Shown here one piece after another: positions 60,422-64,000 of a stretch of 64,000 nt of DNA; position 1 is the stretch's first letter, and every line of letters begins with the position of its first letter. Source of the DNA: Natronoglycomyces albus (GTDB lineage Bacteria; Actinomycetota; Actinomycetes; Mycobacteriales; Micromonosporaceae); NCBI RefSeq assembly GCF_016925535.1, contig NZ_CP070496.1, positions 3,348,001-3,412,000 of the forward strand, written 5' to 3'. The position numbers were made by a program, and so were the translations under genes. The notes under the pieces are model-generated. The model worked only from the letters and a program-made list of their open reading frames with translations. It was not told where the DNA came from and did not search any database.

Positions 60422-61738
60422 TTACGTTTGGCTGGCGCGCTGGCGAACCACGTCCGAGGTCCGCCCATTGAGGTGGGCCAACTCATCTTCCAAGAACCGG
60501 TCTGAAGTGGCATACCAACCGGCAAGCAGCTGCCCCAGGCCCGCAGCCAGCAAAATCAACATGGGTACGCCCCAAGAGCCAGTCGCACCATATGCGGCGC
60601 CAATGACCAGCGGCGAGATCGCCGCCACCAGGTACCCGCCGGACTGGGCGAAGGCGGACAGCGCCGCAGTGCCCTCATGAGTGCGAGTCCGCAAGGCAAA
60701 CAGCACCAAAATCAGCGAGAAAGTCGTCATTGACACGCCCAACAGGCCTACCCACACCCAGGTCAGCCAGCTCGGGCCCCCCGCGAACCACAGCCCGGCC
60801 AAGCTAAGCGGGAACAGGGACATGAGCGCGCACAGAATGCCGCGCTGGTTGCGGTGGCGAGCCGCTAGGACGGGAATGACCAGAAACATCGGAATCGCGA
60901 TCACGTTGTAGAACCCGAACATGGCCCCGGCAGTCGCTGGCGAAATTCCCTGGTCTCGCAACAGCTGAGCCAGCCAGCCGAACAAGGCGAACGCGCCCCC
61001 GGATTGCAAGCCGAAGAAGATCATCATCATCCACGCCAGCTTGGAACGCCACAGCCCGCGCAAACGTTCGCCAGGCGGCTGCTCGGTCGTGGACACAGAC
61101 TCTCGCCACAACAGCCACGGGATGGCAGCCAGTAGCGCCGGTAGCGCCCACACCGCAATGCCAAAGCGCCAGCCTCCCAACACATCACCAAAGGGGACGG
61201 TCAAGGCCGCGCCCAAGGTGGCACCCACCGTCAGAGCCGTCGAATAGGCAGTGGTCATGAGCCCGATATGGCCAGGGAAATGCTTCTTAACCACGCCAGG
61301 AATGGCCACGTTGCCGATCGCACCCGCCGCTAGCGCGACGGCACTGAACAACAGGAACCACCCGATGTGGCTCACAAAGGCGCGCGCCAACAGGCCGGCA
61401 CTCATCAGCAGCAGCGACACCGATATCAGGAGGCGGTAACCACAGCGGCGCAGCAGGGCCGGGACGATCGCGCCTAGGGCCGCGAAGGCGAGGACGGGGA
61501 GGGTGGCGAGCACCCCCGCCATTAGCTCAGAGATGCCCAGGGCTGCCTGGACGTCCCCCATCACCGCCCCAACGGATGTCACCGCAGTGCGCAAATTGAG
61601 CGAGGCGAGCACGATTCCCGCCGCCAGCATGAAAGCAAATGTGGGAATCCCGTGACCCGATGTATGACGTTTTCCCGCAATAGGGGATATTCCGGTAACG
61701 TCTGAAGAAGCTGTCGTTGCCGTGGTAGCCACCTGCAA
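60422..61738 (-). CDS. CynX/NimT-family MFS transporter 3
   Basis: The product is 438 aa with 12 hydrophobic helices. Signature blocks are LASLNLRTAVTSVGAVMGDV and TAALSAFAQSGGYLVAAISP. It is divergent from the FadR/GntR regulator 160 nt away, with a shared site between them (61778-61792). It is the transporter most likely controlled directly by that regulator. Confidence 0.88.
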   Translation of the reverse strand: MQVATTATTASSDVTGISPIAGKRHTSGHGIPTFAFMLAAGIVLASLNLRTAVTSVGAVMGDVQAALGISELMAGVLATLPVLAFAALGAIVPALLRRCGYRLLISVSLLLMSAGLLARAFVSHIGWFLLFSAVALAAGAIGNVAIPGVVKKHFPGHIGLMTTAYSTALTVGATLGAALTVPFGDVLGGWRFGIAVWALPALLAAIPWLLWRESVSTTEQPPGERLRGLWRSKLAWMMMIFFGLQSGGAFALFGWLAQLLRDQGISPATAGAMFGFYNVIAIPMFLVIPVLAARHRNQRGILCALMSLFPLSLAGLWFAGGPSWLTWVWVGLLGVSMTTFSLILVLFALRTRTHEGTAALSAFAQSGGYLVAAISPLVIGAAYGATGSWGVPMLILLAAGLGQLLAGWYATSDRFLEDELAHLNGRTSDVVRQRASQT

Positions 61739-61777
61739 CCCCCATTCTGGCCGATCCCGACACTCAGCAGCTCATAG

Positions 61778-61792
61778 AATGATGGGATGAAT
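61778..61792. promoter_or_regulatory. Operator-like site between MFS transporter 3 and regulator
   Basis: AATGATGGGATGAAT, same core as upstream of MFS 1. It lies 40 nt upstream of MFS 3 and about 105 nt upstream of the regulator, suitable for control of both. Confidence 0.6.
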
Positions 61793-61897
61793 AGTAGACT
61801 AGCTTTACTGGCCTTCACATCACCAGCATGTCCAGCCACATGCTGCCTCAGCCGTAACTGACCCCTTGCTCAAGACGACCCCGGAGAGGTGTTCAAC

Positions 61898-62569
61898 GTG
61901 GCACTCCGATCCGCCCGCAAATCGGCCCTGGTTGACCAGGTCATCGAGCAATTGCGAGCCCAGATTTCCAGCGGCGAGTGGCCGATGGGATCAAAGATTC
62001 CGACCGAAGCCCAACTGGTTGAACAGTTGGGAGTGGGACGAAACACCGTCCGCGAAGGTGTTCGGGCACTCGCCCACGCCGGGCTACTCCAAATACGCCA
62101 AGGCGCGGGCACCTTTGTGGTGGGCAACTCCGAGGTGGCCGGGGCGATGCGACGCCGGGTCGCCCGAGGGCGTTCCGGCGAAGCCATGGAAGTGCGGCGC
62201 GGACTGGAAATAGAGTCCAGCCGCCTCGCGGCCATGCGCCGCACCGACGAGGACATCGTCGAACTGCGCAAATACCTCGACATGCGAGAAGACGCCTGGA
62301 AGCGCAAGGACCGTGCGGCTTTTATCGCCGCCGACCTGCACCTACACCAGGCCGTCGCTGCGGCCAGCCACAATAAATTGCTGCATGACCTCTACTTGCA
62401 CCTGGGCGACGCGATCGGCGACTCGGTCGAAGCGGCGCTAGGCGAGCGGATGGAAGAAGTGCCACATCTGGATCACACCGGTCTCGTCCAAGCCATCATC
62501 GACGGCGACCCGGTCGCCGCGGCCAACGAAGCCAGCGGATACCTGCACGAACTCATGGGAGACAACTAG
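61898..62569 (+). CDS. FadR-type GntR regulator (FCD domain)
   Basis: The product is 223 aa from GTG 61898 (GGAGAGG about 10 nt upstream). The N-terminal winged helix is QVIEQLRAQISSGEWPMGSK with LVEQLGVGRNTVREGVRALA (recognition helix). The C-terminal helical FCD domain binds a small organic effector and has the Asp/His metal-site pattern in DLHLHQAVAAASHNKLL. It probably regulates the CynX-like transporters in response to their substrate or a related metabolite. Confidence 0.92.
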   Translation: MALRSARKSALVDQVIEQLRAQISSGEWPMGSKIPTEAQLVEQLGVGRNTVREGVRALAHAGLLQIRQGAGTFVVGNSEVAGAMRRRVARGRSGEAMEVRRGLEIESSRLAAMRRTDEDIVELRKYLDMREDAWKRKDRAAFIAADLHLHQAVAAASHNKLLHDLYLHLGDAIGDSVEAALGERMEEVPHLDHTGLVQAIIDGDPVAAANEASGYLHELMGDN

Positions 62570-62622
62570 GCGGGCCCGCTCTACCCCCTCCCGAATCAAA
62601 GCGCGTCTCATCTAGACGGTGA

Positions 62623-62668
62623 CCTCACCGCAGGTGGCGGGCAGGACTGTGGGCCACCTGCGGTGAGG
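62623..62668. promoter_or_regulatory. 15-bp palindrome upstream of the Rrf2 gene
   Basis: CCTCACCGCAGGTGG (62623-62637) and its perfect complement (62654-62668) with a 16-nt centre. It lies between the FadR stop and the Rrf2 start (16 nt before the ATG). It could be a terminator for the upstream gene or an Rrf2 operator. Confidence 0.6.
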
Positions 62669-62684
62669 CTGTCACAATGGGCAT

Positions 62685-63149
62685 ATGCGTCTCTCAGCTC
62701 GGGTCGACTATGCACTGCGCGCCGCCATCTGTCTAGCAGATGCCGGTCAGGCCTGGACGCGTGCCGAACGCATCTCCGCAGGCCAGAACATCCCCTTGAA
62801 GTTTCTCGAATCCATCTTGCTGCAACTGCGCCACGGCGGACTGGCCGAGTCGCGCCGGGGGCCAGATGGTGGACACCGTTTGTTGAAGAACCCCGCTCAG
62901 GTGAGTTTGGCCGATGTCATTCGCATCGTTGACGGTCCGCTGGTGGGCGTGCGGGGTCAGCGCCCCGAACACGTCGACTATTCGGGCCCCGCCGAGGCGC
63001 TCTCGCAAGTGTGGGTGGCGCTGCGAGTCAACGAACGCAACATCCTCGAAGAGGTCAAGCTGGCCGATGTCGCCCAAGGGAAGCTGCCGGAGTCGATCAC
63101 GCGACTATTGGCCGACCCCGAAGCCTGGACCAGCCGGTCACCGCACTGA
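62685..63149 (+). CDS. Rrf2 family transcriptional regulator
   Basis: The product is 154 aa: MRLSARVDYALRAAICLADA at the start, and RRGPDGGHRLLKNPAQVSLA with the winged-helix wing. It lacks the three-Cys cluster of iron-sulfur IscR/NsrR proteins, so it probably senses something else, like the CymR-type. The ATG lies eight nt after CACAAT, so the mRNA may be leaderless. Confidence 0.9.
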   Translation: MRLSARVDYALRAAICLADAGQAWTRAERISAGQNIPLKFLESILLQLRHGGLAESRRGPDGGHRLLKNPAQVSLADVIRIVDGPLVGVRGQRPEHVDYSGPAEALSQVWVALRVNERNILEEVKLADVAQGKLPESITRLLADPEAWTSRSPH

Positions 63150-63319
63150 GACCACCGCGTGACAAACCGATACGGTGTTGGGCCCCACATTCGTTTCCGC
63201 CTAGCCCGCAGCGGCGACCAGAATCGAATCACAGCATTCACAAAGCTGGCGGGCGGGCACCGGGCTTGCGTTCCTAACCGCCGACGCTGGCCACTAGGAA
63301 GTCATGTCCAGGAGCACCC

Positions 63320-64000
63320 ATGATCGTCGTCATCATGCTCGCGGCCTTCGCCGCACAAGGGCTAGGTGGCAGTGTGGGTATCGGAGCGGATTCCATGCTG
63401 GCTTGCGCGCTGTTTGGCCTGGGGCTCACGCCCGCCGTCGCCATCACCACCCTTCACTTGAGCAAAGCCGGGGTCGGTTTGGGGGCCACGGTTGCCCACA
63501 CACGCGCGGGCAATGTGCATTGGCCCACCGTTGCTCGACTCGCCATCCCCGGCAGTATCGCCGCTGGAATCACCGCCGCCGCCCTTGCCGCCGCGATCTC
63601 ACACTCCGCCTCGACGGTGACGTGCTTGGCTTTGGCCGCATTGGGAGGAATCGTCCTGTTCCGGTTCGGTTTCGGGCCGCTTCCCTCCTTCAACCCGGCG
63701 CCGTCAGGCTGGGTGGCGCCCGCCGGTCTCATCGGAGGAGCCTTTAGTGTCACCAGCGGCCTGGGATGGGCCTCAGCCCCTGTGTCTGTCCTGCTGAGCA
63801 CTACCCGGGCCGAACCACGACATGTCCTAGGCTCGACGGCGGCGGCCGGAACGATGGTGTCGTTCACTGCCGCCATAGTCCTATTTTGGAGGCTTCCGCA
63901 AGCGGGCATCGTGTGGCCGCTGGTGGCTGGCATCACCGTGGCCGGAGTGCTCGTCGCCCCATTCGTGGCTTGGATTGTCCGCAGGCTGCCTCCGGCCGTT
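63320..64000 (+). CDS. TSUP-family sulfite/sulfonate exporter, cut by window end
   Basis: The frame is open from ATG 63320 (AGGAG 5-9 nt upstream) to the last base (227 codons). It has repeated hydrophobic helices with LGGSVGIGADSMLACALFGL and GGAFSVTSGLGWASAPVSVL, the two half-repeats of TauE/SafE-type membrane proteins. These export sulfite, sulfoacetate or related anions. The missing C-terminus would hold only the last helix or two. Confidence 0.85.
   Translation, partial: MIVVIMLAAFAAQGLGGSVGIGADSMLACALFGLGLTPAVAITTLHLSKAGVGLGATVAHTRAGNVHWPTVARLAIPGSIAAGITAAALAAAISHSASTVTCLALAALGGIVLFRFGFGPLPSFNPAPSGWVAPAGLIGGAFSVTSGLGWASAPVSVLLSTTRAEPRHVLGSTAAAGTMVSFTAAIVLFWRLPQAGIVWPLVAGITVAGVLVAPFVAWIVRRLPPAV

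Overview
The window looks like a chromosomal segment of a moderately high-GC actinobacterium. The evidence is the nth, thioredoxin lipoprotein, CoA-pyrophosphatase, marP, crp order known from mycobacteria, a DUF2550 gene behind atpC, a mycosin, ESX/WXG-type genes, XRE-DUF397 pairs and many TAnnnT -10 boxes directly in front of start codons. Glycomycetaceae or a related order is a weak guess only.

Layout. 0-5 kb: end of a DsbA-like gene, then four WXG/ESX-type genes without secretion machinery. 5-16.5 kb: two PrxQ-type peroxiredoxins, a membrane protein, a membrane-anchored PemK/MazF-like protein, an Rpn-type nuclease, a divergent DHA2 exporter/TetR pair, a CGNR regulator beside two small genes, tRNA-Leu(UAG), and rph-rdgB. 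16.5-22 kb (minus strand): a DUF885 protein, an isolated nuoI-nuoJ pair and a two-domain SseB-like protein. 22-31 kb: mycosin, nth, tlpA-like, nudix, marP, crp, an isolated atpC, DUF2550, a PduO-type adenosyltransferase and hydroxybutyryl-CoA dehydrogenase. 31.3-37.1 kb: an accessory island with one complete and two rearranged copies of a modular (toxin-like) gene, mazEF, an immunity-like gene, an XRE-DUF397 cluster and an unrecognised three-gene operon. 37.6-39.6 kb: acetoacetyl-CoA synthetase. 40-57.2 kb: seven paralogous secreted subtilases, interrupted by an SDR/DUF2867 gene and short palindromic repeats. 57.3-62.6 kb: three tandem CynX-like MFS transporters with a divergent FadR/GntR regulator. 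62.6-64 kb: an Rrf2 regulator and a TSUP exporter cut by the window end.

The most notable signal is in the subtilase array. Six of the seven genes have the same promoter design (TTTAC[A/T], 17-18 bp, TAnnnT) followed 7-8 nt later by a 7-bp-stem hairpin that would form the extreme 5' end of the mRNA. Five share the stem sequence and the sixth has a different sequence with the same 7-bp stem, which favours RNA structure over a protein operator. The seventh protease lacks the hairpin and the oxyanion-hole Asn. Other notable points: a 164-bp MITE-like element (three copies), a 100-bp palindromic repeat (two copies), toxin-module remnants retaining an immunity gene, atpC and nuoIJ away from their complexes, and a shared operator-like site near all three CynX-like transporters.
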